From an uncultured Granulosicoccus sp. (GTDB taxonomy: Bacteria; Pseudomonadota; Gammaproteobacteria; Granulosicoccales; Granulosicoccaceae): DNA of 64,000 bases. Location of the stretch: positions 1 to 64,000 of the forward strand of contig CANLNQ010000004.1 of assembly GCA_947492525.1 (NCBI GenBank), written 5' to 3'. The notes below the pieces were generated by a model, which was not told the origin of the DNA, did no database searches, and was given only the letters and a program-made list of their open reading frames with translations. Shown here piece after piece: positions 55,773 through 64,000 of the stretch. Both the position numbers and the translations under genes were made by a program. How positions within the stretch are numbered: position 1 is the stretch's first letter; each line of letters starts with the position of its first letter.

Positions 55773-58187
55773 ATGAGTACATCTGGCAAATCGTCATCGG
55801 TCCCTGACGCAGCCGATTCCGGCAGTGGGTGTTGTGCATCGCCGATACCGGGCAAGCGTGCTGCGGCTTGCTGCGCGCCGCCACCCTCGTCCTGTTGTGC
55901 TGGGGCGGCAGGCAATCGCCAATCCAATGGCGATGGCAGATCAGATGAATCCAGCGCAAGGACCGGCGCCGAGGGACGCAGCTTCCAGGTATCGGGGCTC
56001 GATTGCGTGGAAGAGGTGCGCATTCTCGAACGCGCTGTCGGCCCGCTGATCGGTGGCAAGGAGCAGCTGGCATTCGATGTCCTGAACGGCCACATGACGC
56101 TGCTCGGTGAGACGGATACCGTCAGTGACAAGGCGATCTTCGATGCGGTCGCGGCCACGGGCATGAATGCAACACTGGTGGGTGATGAGGCGGCGACGCC
56201 TTCCTCTGGGCGGTGGAAAACCCGGCTGACGGTGCTCAGTGGTGTCTTCATCGTGTTCGGAATGCTGGTGCACGTGCTCTCCGCCGAGGCCCCCTTGAGC
56301 TGGGAAAGTGTGCTTCATGCTCACGCGGAGACGGGTATGCCTATGCTGGAAGTCATCGCCTGGTTGTGCGCGACCGCAGCCGGGACACGTCATGTCATCC
56401 CCAAGGCCTGGTATTCCCTGAAGACCCTGCGCCCTGACATGAACCTGCTGATGATGATTGCCGTCGTGGGAGCGATTGCCATCGGTGAGTTGTTCGAGGC
56501 TGCGACCGTGGCCTTTCTGTTTTCATTGTCCCTGACGCTGGAAAGCTGGAGTGTGGCTCGTGCGCGCAACGCCGTCGCGGCACTGCTGGAGCTGACGCCG
56601 TCCTCGGTTCGAATCATCGACGAGCAAGGGCAGGAGCGTGAGGCCAGACCCGCAGATGTAGCGCCAGGTACGCGTTTCGTCATTCGGGCAGGGGATCGTA
56701 TAGCGCTTGATGGTGAAGTCATCGATGGTGCAGGATCGGTGGATCAGGCGCCCATCACCGGCGAAAGCGTACCGGTGCCGAAGGTGGCGGGTGATGAGGT
56801 ATTTGCAGGTACGATCAATGGCGAAGGGACGCTGTTCGTGCGATCCAGCCGCGTGGCGCAGGATACCGTGCTGGCACGAATTACCCGCTCCATCGGCGAT
56901 GCCTATGCCAAGCGTGCCGATGCAGAGCGTTGGGTGGATGAATTTGCGCGTCGCTACACCCCGACGGTCATGTCACTGGCCTTGCTGGTGTTGCTGGTGC
57001 CGCCCTTGCTGCTGGGAGCCGCCTGGCAGCCATGGATCTACAATGCCCTGGTTCTGCTGGTGATTGCCTGTCCCTGTGCCCTGGTGATTTCCACACCGGT
57101 ATCGGTGGTCGCGGCGCTGGCCAGCGCGGCGCGTTCCGGCGTCTTGATCAAGGGCGGTACGTACGTGGAGTTGCCAGCAAGGCTGACTGCGCTGGCGCTG
57201 GACAAGACAGGTACCCTGACGCTCGGCCAGCCAGCGGTGCAGAAACTGGTGCCTCTCGATGGTCGACGTGAGGAGGACTTGTTGTCGGATGCTGCCGCTC
57301 TGGAATCGCGCAGTTCCCACCCCCTGGCTGCGGCGATTCTGAGCGCGGCCAGAGAACAGGGCATCACGGTGAAGCCAGCCACGGAAGTTGAGGTGCTGCC
57401 GGGGCGTGGGGTGCGTGGAACAATACAAGGCCGATCCTTGTGGATGGGGTCGGCGCGATTCGCCCGTGAGTCATCAAGCGAGGCTGGCAACGCTGTGCTG
57501 ACGGATGCGCTGGACAGGCAGGTTGATCTCCTGGAGCAACAAGGCAATACGGTTGTGGTGGTGGGCTCCGGCCATCAGGCCATCGGTGTGCTGGCGCTTG
57601 CCGATGCGCTGCGTCCGGAGGCCAGAGCCGTGGTCGCCAGACTGCATGAGCAAGGGATCAGGGAAATCGTCATGCTGACCGGAGACAATGCCGCAACCGC
57701 GTCAGCCGTTGCCTCGGCTGTGGGTATCGATACGGTGCGGGCCGGCTTGCTGCCCGAAGACAAGGTGGCTGAAATCGAGGCCCTGGCCAGACGGCACAAG
57801 GTTGTCGCGATGATCGGTGACGGTGTGAACGATGCACCGGCAATGGCGCGCGCCAGTTTCGGCGTGGCCATGGGCGCGGTCGGCTCCGATGCGGCGATTG
57901 AAGCTGCCGATATTGCTCTGATGAGTGACGATCTGGAGCGCTTGCCGTGGTTGCTGGATCATTCACGGCGCACCCTGAACATCATCCGGCAGAACATCGT
58001 TTTTTCGCTGAGTGTCAAGGCCGCCTTCGTGATCATGACAGCGTTTGGTATTGCCACTCTCTGGGGCGCGATAGCCGCTGATGTCGGCGCCACATTATTG
58101 GTGGTCGGCAATGCCCTGAGATTGTTGCACGCCAAAGCGAGTGACAAAATCGTATCATTGTCATACGATAATGTACCAAACGGTTGA
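55773..58187 (+). CDS. Heavy-metal P1B-type ATPase (Zn/Cd/Pb exporter)
   Basis: 804 residues. A Cys-rich N terminus with three CC pairs (GCC, ACC, SCC within residues 1-45) precedes one HMA domain whose metal motif is GLDCVEE (CxxC replaced by C-x-E-E). Then TGES (near 328), the ion-channel CPC in IACPCALVIST (near 432), phosphorylated DKTGT (near 479), HP motif SSHPLA and GDGVND (near 682). CPC plus the MerR partner with Cys79 points to divalent Zn/Cd/Pb efflux. The start has AGAGG 7 bases upstream. Its last codons contain a possible regulator site (58158-58168). Confidence 0.93.
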   Translation: MSTSGKSSSVPDAADSGSGCCASPIPGKRAAACCAPPPSSCCAGAAGNRQSNGDGRSDESSARTGAEGRSFQVSGLDCVEEVRILERAVGPLIGGKEQLAFDVLNGHMTLLGETDTVSDKAIFDAVAATGMNATLVGDEAATPSSGRWKTRLTVLSGVFIVFGMLVHVLSAEAPLSWESVLHAHAETGMPMLEVIAWLCATAAGTRHVIPKAWYSLKTLRPDMNLLMMIAVVGAIAIGELFEAATVAFLFSLSLTLESWSVARARNAVAALLELTPSSVRIIDEQGQEREARPADVAPGTRFVIRAGDRIALDGEVIDGAGSVDQAPITGESVPVPKVAGDEVFAGTINGEGTLFVRSSRVAQDTVLARITRSIGDAYAKRADAERWVDEFARRYTPTVMSLALLVLLVPPLLLGAAWQPWIYNALVLLVIACPCALVISTPVSVVAALASAARSGVLIKGGTYVELPARLTALALDKTGTLTLGQPAVQKLVPLDGRREEDLLSDAAALESRSSHPLAAAILSAAREQGITVKPATEVEVLPGRGVRGTIQGRSLWMGSARFARESSSEAGNAVLTDALDRQVDLLEQQGNTVVVVGSGHQAIGVLALADALRPEARAVVARLHEQGIREIVMLTGDNAATASAVASAVGIDTVRAGLLPEDKVAEIEALARRHKVVAMIGDGVNDAPAMARASFGVAMGAVGSDAAIEAADIALMSDDLERLPWLLDHSRRTLNIIRQNIVFSLSVKAAFVIMTAFGIATLWGAIAADVGATLLVVGNALRLLHAKASDKIVSLSYDNVPNG

Positions 58188-58465
58188 TGCGCAAAACGTT
58201 GAATCCAGCAGAAGCGTTAACCCCATAACAAGAAGATCCAGAAGATCCAGTCAATTCCGGTTCAGCAGAAATGATGTCGTAGCCCTGTCACTGGCCCATG
58301 GCGAAGCCTGTGGCGGGCCGACGGAATCAACGGTGGTTCCTGCTCATCGAGTCATGAACGCTGTCTGTCTTGAAAACCGGAAGCCGTGCAAGACCACTTA
58401 TTGGGCAATTCACCTGGATTGCCTCAACCCATGCCGTTGAAGACGGCGAGAAGGAGAGTACAACC

Positions 58466-59452
58466 ATGAAAATCAGGAATCTGGCGAAGGCTGTTGCGCT
58501 TGCCTCTGCTGCGCTGGCGGTCGCCGGCTCGGCGAATGCAGCCAGGACACTGCAATTTGCTCATGTCTACGAAATCGCCACCCCGTATCACCAGGTCATG
58601 CTCAAGGCAGCCGAAGAGCTGGAGAAGCGCACCGAAGGCCGATACGACATGAAGGTTTTTCCGGCCTCGTCACTGGGCAAGGAGACAGCCATCAACGAAG
58701 GCCTGTCCCTGGGTACGGTCGATGTGATCTATACCGGCGTCGGCTTTGCCGCGAATGCCTATGGCCCTATCTCCATCAGCGACTACCCGTTCACCATGCG
58801 TGGACAGAAGCACTGGGAAGCCTATCGAGACAGCGATCTTTTCAGCGAGCTCGCGGAAGGCTACAAGAATGCGACCGGTAATGAGATCGTTGCGCTGACC
58901 TATTACGGTGCACGCCACGTCACGTCCAACAAACCGATACTGACACCGGCGGACATGGAGAACCTGAAGATTCGTGTTCCCAATGCACCTTCCTATCTGC
59001 TGTTTCCGGAAGCGACCGGTGCCAACCCCACGCCCATGGCGTTCTCCGAGGTCTACCTCGCTTTGCAACAGGGCGTTGTTGATGCGCAGGAAAACCCCTT
59101 GCCGACCATTCAATTCAAGAAGTTCTATGAGGTTCAGACCAATATCAACCTCACCGGACACATCACCAACTCACTGATCTCGGTCGTCTCCGGCAGCACG
59201 CTGGCCAGCATGGACGAGGCCGATCAGCGGATCCTGAAAGAGGTACTGCAGGAGGCAGCTCTGGACGCCACTGCACAGATCGTTCAGGCGGAAAATGAAC
59301 TGGCTGACTGGTTCCGTGAGCAGGGCAATACCGTCAACGAGGTTGATCGTGCGCCGTTCATCGAGGCGGTACAACCCTATCTGGTCAGTGACGACATGCC
59401 CTGGCCCAGCGACGTCTACGAGCGTCTGCAGGCGATCGAGGACGCTCCCTGA
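58466..59452 (+). CDS. TRAP transporter solute-binding protein DctP
   Basis: 328 residues with a signal peptide (KAVALASAALAVAGSANA, cleavage before ARTL). DctP fold segments: LQFAHVYEIATPYHQVMLKAAEELEKRT, FPASSLGKETAINEGLSLG and the conserved arginine segment KIRVPNAPSY. AAGGAG precedes the ATG by about 9 bases. First gene of a TRAP operon followed by an amine demethylase, so its ligand may be an N-methylated amino acid or betaine (inference). The 278-bp region upstream shows no gene. Confidence 0.92.
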   Translation: MKIRNLAKAVALASAALAVAGSANAARTLQFAHVYEIATPYHQVMLKAAEELEKRTEGRYDMKVFPASSLGKETAINEGLSLGTVDVIYTGVGFAANAYGPISISDYPFTMRGQKHWEAYRDSDLFSELAEGYKNATGNEIVALTYYGARHVTSNKPILTPADMENLKIRVPNAPSYLLFPEATGANPTPMAFSEVYLALQQGVVDAQENPLPTIQFKKFYEVQTNINLTGHITNSLISVVSGSTLASMDEADQRILKEVLQEAALDATAQIVQAENELADWFREQGNTVNEVDRAPFIEAVQPYLVSDDMPWPSDVYERLQAIEDAP

Positions 59453-59493
59453 TCGCACGCCAATGCATCAAGGCTTCTTGATGTGATGTTACC

Positions 59494-59520
59494 CGCACCC
59501 GGCACAGCCTGCCGGGTGCG
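59494..59520 (+). promoter_or_regulatory. Intercistronic stem-loop between dctP and dctQ
   Basis: A perfect 11-bp stem, CGCACCCGGCA / TGCCGGGTGCG (59494-59504 with 59510-59520), closes a 5-base loop CAGCC. There is no T-run. Such hairpins after a binding-protein gene usually protect the upstream mRNA and reduce downstream expression, giving excess binding protein. Confidence 0.8.
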
Positions 59521-59544
59521 ATTCCCCGCCCAGTGGAGTAAACC

Positions 59545-60120
59545 ATGACCACACCCCCCGGCACCGAGCCAGACTCGGTGGATCTGGAGTCTGCCCAATT
59601 CGACGAGGTGAGCAACGACATCTCGGACGTGACATGGATGGACATTCCGGTACTGATCATCTTCTGGGTGCTTTTCTGTATCGTTGCCCTGCAGTTCTTC
59701 ACACGCTACGTGCTGAACGATTCTCTGGCCTGGACCGAAGAGATTGCCAGGTTCTTTCTGATCTTCCTGGCCTTCGTCGGCTCGGTGACCTGTGTGCGCA
59801 AGGGATCGCATATCTATCTCGAATTCTTCTATCGCTATCTGCCGGTCAGCTTCATCAAGCCGATTGCGTTGTTCTGCGAAGTGGCCGTTGCGGTGTTCTT
59901 CTCGGCGGCGGGCTATTACTGCATCGGGCTGGCTCAACGTACGTTTTCACAACGCATGATTTCGGTCGATCTGCCCAAAGGCATTATCTACTGGGTGGTT
60001 GTCGTTGCCTGTTTCGCCATGGCACTGGTTGCCATCATCAACGTTTTCAAACTGGCCAGACGACCTGCTGCAGAAATAGCCGCAGAAAAGCTGGATCCTT
60101 CACATATGGCAGGCAACTGA
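59545..60120 (+). CDS. TRAP transporter small membrane subunit DctQ
   Basis: 191 residues, four membrane helices (about 30-50, 68-85, 108-128, 148-172). Family motif LNDSLAWTEEIARFFLIFLAFVGS (core WTEEIARF) is clear. Start has TGGAG 6 bases upstream. One base separates its stop from dctM. Confidence 0.92.
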   Translation: MTTPPGTEPDSVDLESAQFDEVSNDISDVTWMDIPVLIIFWVLFCIVALQFFTRYVLNDSLAWTEEIARFFLIFLAFVGSVTCVRKGSHIYLEFFYRYLPVSFIKPIALFCEVAVAVFFSAAGYYCIGLAQRTFSQRMISVDLPKGIIYWVVVVACFAMALVAIINVFKLARRPAAEIAAEKLDPSHMAGN

Positions 60121-60121
60121 C

Positions 60122-61399
60122 ATGGCCCTTACCCTGATGTTCGTGCTGCTGGCGATTCTGCTGATCGTTGGCGTGCCGGTTGCCGTCTCTCTCGCTGGTG
60201 CCTCTCTTGTCTATATATTGATTGAAGGCCGGCCCGCGGTTGTCATGATCCACACGATGATCAACGGCGTGGACAGCTTTCCCTTGCTGGCCATTCCCTT
60301 CTTCATCCTGGCCGGTCATCTGATGAACACGGCGGGTATCACCAACAAGATATTCGCCTTTGCCCGCGCCTTGGTGGGCTGGATGCATGGTGGGCTGGGT
60401 CATGTGAATGTCGGAGCCAGTGTCATCTTCGCCGGCATGTCCGGTGCGGCTGTGGCCGATGCCGGTGGTCTGGGAACCATTGAAATCAAGGCCATGCGCG
60501 ATGCCGGGTACGACACCGATTTTTCCGTCGGCATCACCGCCGCGTCCTCAACCATCGGGCCGATCATTCCACCGTCTCTGCCTCTGGTCATCTACGGTGT
60601 CATGGCATCGGTATCGATTGGTGAGTTGTTCGCAGCCGGTCTTGTGCCGGGACTTCTGATGGCTGTGTCGCTGATGATCATGGTGGCCTGGTATTCTCGC
60701 CGGCGCAATTATCCGCGTGATGCCAGTTTCCAGTTGTCTCGTCTGGCTGCCACGTTCAAGTCGGCCTTCCTGCCATTGCTGACACCCCTGATCATCATCG
60801 GCGGCATCGTGTCGGGTGTCTTCACGCCCACCGAGTCTGCCGTGGCCGCAGTCGGCTATGCCTTGTTTCTCGGTCTGGTGGTCTATCGCACATTGACGCT
60901 GAAGCATCTGGTCCGGGTTTCCATGGACACCATCGAGACTTCGGCGGCCATTCTGATGATCGTGTCTGCCGCTTCCATTTTCGCCTACATTCTCACGGCC
61001 AATCAGGTTGCGGCCTCGTTGGGAGATTTCCTGCTGGGGATCTCGGACAACAAGAACGTACTGCTGTTGATCATGATGCTGTTGGTGCTGGCGATCGGTC
61101 TGTTCATGGAAACCATTGCCGCCATCACCATCCTGGTGCCGGTGTTGCTGCCCATCGCCAACCAGGTGGGTATCGATCCGGTACACCTGGGCATCATCGT
61201 GATCCTGAATCTCATGCTGGGTCTGTTGACCCCACCGGTGGGAATGGTGTTGTATGTGCTGTCGCAAGTGTCGGGGGTTCGCTTCGAACGATGTGTGACC
61301 GCCACGATGCCTTTTCTGGTGCCGTTGATCATCGTGCTGTTCATGGTGGTATTCATCCCGGATCTGGCGCTGTGGCTACCGACGATGTTCTATCGATAG
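60122..61399 (+). CDS. TRAP transporter large membrane subunit DctM
   Basis: 425 residues, about twelve helices. Motifs include LLAIPFFILAGHLMN, FAGMSGAAVADAGGLGTIE and GLFMETIAAITILVPVLLPI, all typical of DctM. Carries solute using the Na+ or proton gradient. Translationally coupled to dctQ. Confidence 0.94.
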   Translation: MALTLMFVLLAILLIVGVPVAVSLAGASLVYILIEGRPAVVMIHTMINGVDSFPLLAIPFFILAGHLMNTAGITNKIFAFARALVGWMHGGLGHVNVGASVIFAGMSGAAVADAGGLGTIEIKAMRDAGYDTDFSVGITAASSTIGPIIPPSLPLVIYGVMASVSIGELFAAGLVPGLLMAVSLMIMVAWYSRRRNYPRDASFQLSRLAATFKSAFLPLLTPLIIIGGIVSGVFTPTESAVAAVGYALFLGLVVYRTLTLKHLVRVSMDTIETSAAILMIVSAASIFAYILTANQVAASLGDFLLGISDNKNVLLLIMMLLVLAIGLFMETIAAITILVPVLLPIANQVGIDPVHLGIIVILNLMLGLLTPPVGMVLYVLSQVSGVRFERCVTATMPFLVPLIIVLFMVVFIPDLALWLPTMFYR

Positions 61400-61489
61400 G
61401 GCTTGCCGAGATAGCGTTTGAACAGACTGGGCGGTCGGTGTTAACGTCCAGTCTGGCGCAACTGTGATGCGATATCTCGGGAAGTTTTC

Positions 61490-63526
61490 ATGACCAGTGA
61501 CCCACTGCTGCAACCGTATGTCCTGAAGCACCTGACGCTGAAGAATCGCATCATGATCACCAGTCATGAGCCGGCCTATCCTGAGCAGGGAATGCCCAAG
61601 GAGCGCTATACGGCCTATCATGCTGAAAGGGCGAAGGCCGGTGTGGCCTTGACCATGACGGCAGGGTCAGCCGCAGTATCCAAGGACAGCCCACCGGTTT
61701 TCAACAATATTCTGGCCTATCAGGATGAAGTGGTTCCGTGGATTCGCAATCTGACTGACGCCTGTCATGAGCATGGGTGTGCGGTCATGATTCAGCTCAC
61801 GCATCTTGGGCGTCGTACCGGGTGGAACAAGGGCGACTGGTTGCCGGTCATTTCACCCTCGCATCGACGGGAGCCGGCTCACCGGGCATTTCCCAAGAAG
61901 ATCGAGGATTGGGACATCGAACGCGTGATCAGCGACTACGCCGATGCGGCCGAGCGCATGAAGGCCGGTGGCATGGATGGTATCGAGTTGCAAGCCTATG
62001 GGCATCTGATGGATCAGTTCTGGTCACCGATGACCAACACACTGGATGCGCCCTATGGTGGCGAATTGCAGAACCGGTTGCGGTTCACGATGCAGGTATT
62101 GCAGGCCATCCGCGATCGCGTCGGTACCGACTTCATCATCGGCATGCGCTACACCGCCGATGAAGCGAACAAGCAGGGTATTAGCGAAGAAGAAGGGCTG
62201 GAGATATCCCGGCTGTTGCGAGACAGCGGCATGGTTGATTTCCTGAATGTGATCCGTGGGCGGATCAGTCATGATGCAGAACTGACTGACGTGATCCCCA
62301 TTCAGGGCATGCGCAGTTCACCCCATCTGGATTTTGCCGGCAGAGTTCGCAAGGAGACGGGGATGCCGACCTTCCATGCGGCGAAGATTGCCGATGTTGC
62401 CACGGCCAGGCATGCCATCGCCGAAGGTCTGCTGGACATGGTGGGCATGACCCGCGCGCACATTGCCGATCCTCATATCGTGCGCAAGATCGTCGCCGGT
62501 CGCGAGCACGACATCAGACCCTGCGTCGGTGCCAATTATTGTCTCGATCGAATCTATCAGGGTGGGGAAGCCTTGTGCCTGCATAACGCGGCAAGCGGTC
62601 GTGAACTGACCATGCCGCACGATATTCCGCGAGCGGCCGAAGCGAAGAAGGTTGTGGTCGTGGGGGCTGGGCCGGCGGGTCTGGAAGCGGCGCGAGTGGC
62701 CGGTGAACGCGGACACGAGGTGACGGTTCTCGAAGCCGCGCCTGAGGCCGGTGGCCAGATCCTGCTGACTGTCAGATCGAAACGTCGGCAGGACATGCGC
62801 GGAATTGTCGATTGGCGCCTGCAGCAATGCGAAGCGCTGGGTGTGCGGTTCAGATACAACGTCTACGCCGAAGCTGCCGAAGTCTGTGCAGAGAATCCGG
62901 ATGTCGTCATCATTGCCACCGGTGGCTGGCCGGATACGCAAGTACTGGAAACCGGCAACCATCTGATCGTGTCCAGCTGGGATATCATCTCCGGCAGTGA
63001 GACGCCGGGAGAAAACGTGCTGGTATTCGACGACGCGGGCGACCATCCGGCGTTGCAGGCCGCTGAAGTCATTGCCAATACCGGTGCCAAGGTCGAGATC
63101 ATGACACCCGATCGCAGTTTCTCACCCGATGTCATGGCGATGAATCTGGTTCCCTACATGCGCAGCCTGCAGGACAAGGATGTGACATTCACGGTTACTC
63201 GCAGGCTGATGGATGTGGAGCAGGAAGGTAACAAGTTGAAGGCGGTGATCGGCACGGACTACAGCGATTTTCGTGATCATCGGTATTACGATCAGGTCGT
63301 GATCAACCACGGCACACTGCCCATGGAAGACTTGTATTACGAGTTGAAACCACTGTCATCCAATCTTGGAGCTGTCGATCATGATGCGCTGATAGCCGGC
63401 CGGACGCAGGACGTGCCAGCCAATGCCGACGGTGCTTTCCAGTTGTACAGGATTGGTGATGCGGTATCCGCACGTAATACTCATGCCGCCATTTATGACG
63501 CATTGCGTCTGGTGAAGGCTATTTGA
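61490..63526 (+). CDS. TMADH-family flavin/Fe-S amine demethylase (N-methylproline demethylase/DgcA-like)
   Basis: 678 residues. An N-terminal FMN TIM barrel of the Old Yellow Enzyme type (about 1-335, NRIMITSHEPAY, GIELQAYGHLMDQFWSP) is followed by an Fe-S segment (345-363) and an FAD/ADP-binding half (KVVVVGAGPAGLEAARVAG near 387-405). This architecture is that of TMADH, dimethylglycine demethylase and N-methylproline demethylase. The Fe-S motif reads C345-x2-A348-x2-C351-x11-C363, so one usual cysteine is Ala. TRAP genes directly upstream and kbl downstream suggest breakdown of N-methylated amino acids. Exact substrate uncertain. Confidence 0.85.
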   Translation: MTSDPLLQPYVLKHLTLKNRIMITSHEPAYPEQGMPKERYTAYHAERAKAGVALTMTAGSAAVSKDSPPVFNNILAYQDEVVPWIRNLTDACHEHGCAVMIQLTHLGRRTGWNKGDWLPVISPSHRREPAHRAFPKKIEDWDIERVISDYADAAERMKAGGMDGIELQAYGHLMDQFWSPMTNTLDAPYGGELQNRLRFTMQVLQAIRDRVGTDFIIGMRYTADEANKQGISEEEGLEISRLLRDSGMVDFLNVIRGRISHDAELTDVIPIQGMRSSPHLDFAGRVRKETGMPTFHAAKIADVATARHAIAEGLLDMVGMTRAHIADPHIVRKIVAGREHDIRPCVGANYCLDRIYQGGEALCLHNAASGRELTMPHDIPRAAEAKKVVVVGAGPAGLEAARVAGERGHEVTVLEAAPEAGGQILLTVRSKRRQDMRGIVDWRLQQCEALGVRFRYNVYAEAAEVCAENPDVVIIATGGWPDTQVLETGNHLIVSSWDIISGSETPGENVLVFDDAGDHPALQAAEVIANTGAKVEIMTPDRSFSPDVMAMNLVPYMRSLQDKDVTFTVTRRLMDVEQEGNKLKAVIGTDYSDFRDHRYYDQVVINHGTLPMEDLYYELKPLSSNLGAVDHDALIAGRTQDVPANADGAFQLYRIGDAVSARNTHAAIYDALRLVKAI

Positions 63527-63600
63527 GCCTGTCATGAGCCGTGCTACGGGCTTGGCTTGCAATATCCCTGGCGCGGCTCGTGCCGACAGCTCGCGACAAT

Positions 63601-63672
63601 CACGACAAGCACGACAAGCACGACAAGCACGACAAGCACGACAAGCACGACAAGCACGACAAGCACGACAAG
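63601..63672. repeat. 9-bp tandem repeat, eight perfect copies
   Basis: CACGACAAG repeated eight times without variation, in the gap between the demethylase and kbl. It is not inside any supported gene; the period is a multiple of three, so open frames cross it on both strands but I see no ribosome-binding site or homology for them. Confidence 0.9.
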
Positions 63673-63748
63673 CAGGCAGAGAGCAAGCCAGTCAGAAGCA
63701 GGGGTGCGACGCATGGATCCGTTGCAACAGAAAAACCAGTAAATATCC

Positions 63749-63777
63749 TTGATATTGGACAAAATCCAATATATGCT
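63749..63777 (+). promoter_or_regulatory. kbl promoter with perfect 8-bp inverted repeat
   Basis: -35 TTGATA (63749-63754) and -10 TATGCT (63772-63777), 17 bp apart. The spacer is almost filled by arms ATATTGGA (63752-63759) and TCCAATAT (63765-63772) around CAAAA. A bound repressor would block RNA polymerase. 27 bp before the kbl start. Confidence 0.7.
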
Positions 63778-63803
63778 ACGTTCCTGTCTGACGGGAGCCT
63801 ATT

Positions 63804-64000
63804 GTGAGCACAACATTTCTCAACCATATTCAACAGCAACTGGTCGATATCGAATCGGCGGGCCTGCTGAAATCCGAACGGGCGATTGTCTCGGCCCAGT
63901 CCGGGCGCATATCCGTCACGGTTGACGGTGTACAGAAGGATTATGTCATCAATCTGTGCGCCAACAACTATCTGGGTCTGGCCAATCACCCGGACCTGAT
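63804..64000 (+). CDS. kbl: Glycine C-acetyltransferase (2-amino-3-ketobutyrate CoA ligase), truncated by window edge
   Basis: 65 complete codons from a GTG at 63804 (GGGAG 6 bases upstream) run to the window end without a stop. The N terminus with ESAGLLKSERAIVSAQSG and the PLP-fold start VINLCANNYLGLANHP matches Kbl, which splits 2-amino-3-ketobutyrate to glycine and acetyl-CoA in threonine breakdown. The usual partner tdh would lie outside the window. Confidence 0.88.
   Translation, partial: MSTTFLNHIQQQLVDIESAGLLKSERAIVSAQSGRISVTVDGVQKDYVINLCANNYLGLANHPDL

Noticed and set aside
55696-56073. 126-residue N-terminal extension of the MerR protein
   Set aside because: It runs antisense to the ATPase start and across its promoter; the GTG at 55695 has a strong ribosome-binding site and the family N terminus.
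58141-58440. 99-codon plus-strand open frame between the ATPase and TRAP genes
   Set aside because: Starts inside the ATPase end, has no ribosome-binding site and no similarity that I recognise.
63601-63672. CRISPR-like array
   Set aside because: Direct 9-bp copies without spacers and no cas genes.
63544-63762. Val-Leu/Cys-Leu-Ser repeat protein on the minus strand
   Set aside because: Same repeat seen from the other side; no start signal.
63541-63807. His-Asp-Lys repeat protein on the plus strand
   Set aside because: Exists only because a 9-bp repeat keeps frames open; overlaps the kbl promoter and start.

Overview
The window looks like chromosomal DNA of a free-living, probably marine, heterotrophic gammaproteobacterium (a Granulosicoccus-like relative is my guess from gene content; this is inference). 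It is moderately GC-rich, densely packed and mostly single-copy. It carries TRAP, tripartite-tricarboxylate (TTT) and ABC uptake systems, a compatible-solute locus, uronate/glucarate catabolism and TrkAH potassium uptake. I see no rRNA or tRNA genes, CRISPR array, phage genes or transposase. Both edges cut genes: a Pro-Glu-repeat lipoprotein on the minus strand at the left, and kbl (glycine C-acetyltransferase) on the plus strand at the right.

Layout. 1-470: truncated repeat lipoprotein. 685-7279 (minus): an export operon in the order TolC-like outer-membrane factor, HlyD-like fusion protein, twin-ATPase and two ABC-2 permeases (YbhGFSR type). 7487-12079 (plus): a large MscS-family channel and a PAS-containing chemoreceptor. 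12128-14993 (minus): trkH-trkA. 15323-16873 (minus): a DUF3461 protein and a phosphoribosyltransferase. 17124-18320 (plus): an M20 amidohydrolase. 18344-19106 (minus): a SRPBCC/ArsR pair with a clear operator. 19248-27944 (minus): a purine module (PotABCD-like ABC transporter, nucleoside hydrolase, adenine deaminase) followed by a membrane adenylate/guanylate cyclase. 28118-31735 (plus): 5-formyl-THF cyclo-ligase, MsrA, a D-lactate dehydrogenase-like flavoprotein and aspartate dehydrogenase. 31793-38428 (minus): transglutaminase-like protein, AEC carrier, RppH, D-amino acid dehydrogenase, KduD, KduI and a Tat-exported dienelactone hydrolase-like protein. 38693-43564 (plus): FadR-type regulator, KdgD and TctCBA. 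43601-47335: PLD/cardiolipin synthase-like protein, DUF4404, AraC regulator and a short CysH-like protein. 47528-51254: glucosylglycerate locus (phosphatase, GpgS, and a convergent GH13 phosphorylase). 51353-55158: a three-module flavo-iron-sulfur protein, GST and LysR. 55240-58187: MerR regulator and a Zn/Cd/Pb P-type ATPase, with a textbook MerR promoter between them. 58466-63526: a DctPQM TRAP transporter and a TMADH-family amine demethylase. 63804-end: kbl.

How the genes fit together. Several loci pair a transporter with the enzymes for its likely cargo: purine nucleosides (24148-27944 with 21234-24151), hexarates (40533-43564 with kdgD) and N-methylated amino acids or betaines (58466-61399 with 61490-63526). 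The most interesting unit is 47528-51254, which appears to encode synthesis and phosphorolytic recycling of glucosylglycerate within four kilobases. A second theme is short in-frame tandem repeats at six places, with periods of 6-20 bp, which suggests replication-slippage-prone variation. Candidate operators were found by eye for the FadR-type, ArsR-type and MerR regulators and upstream of kbl.
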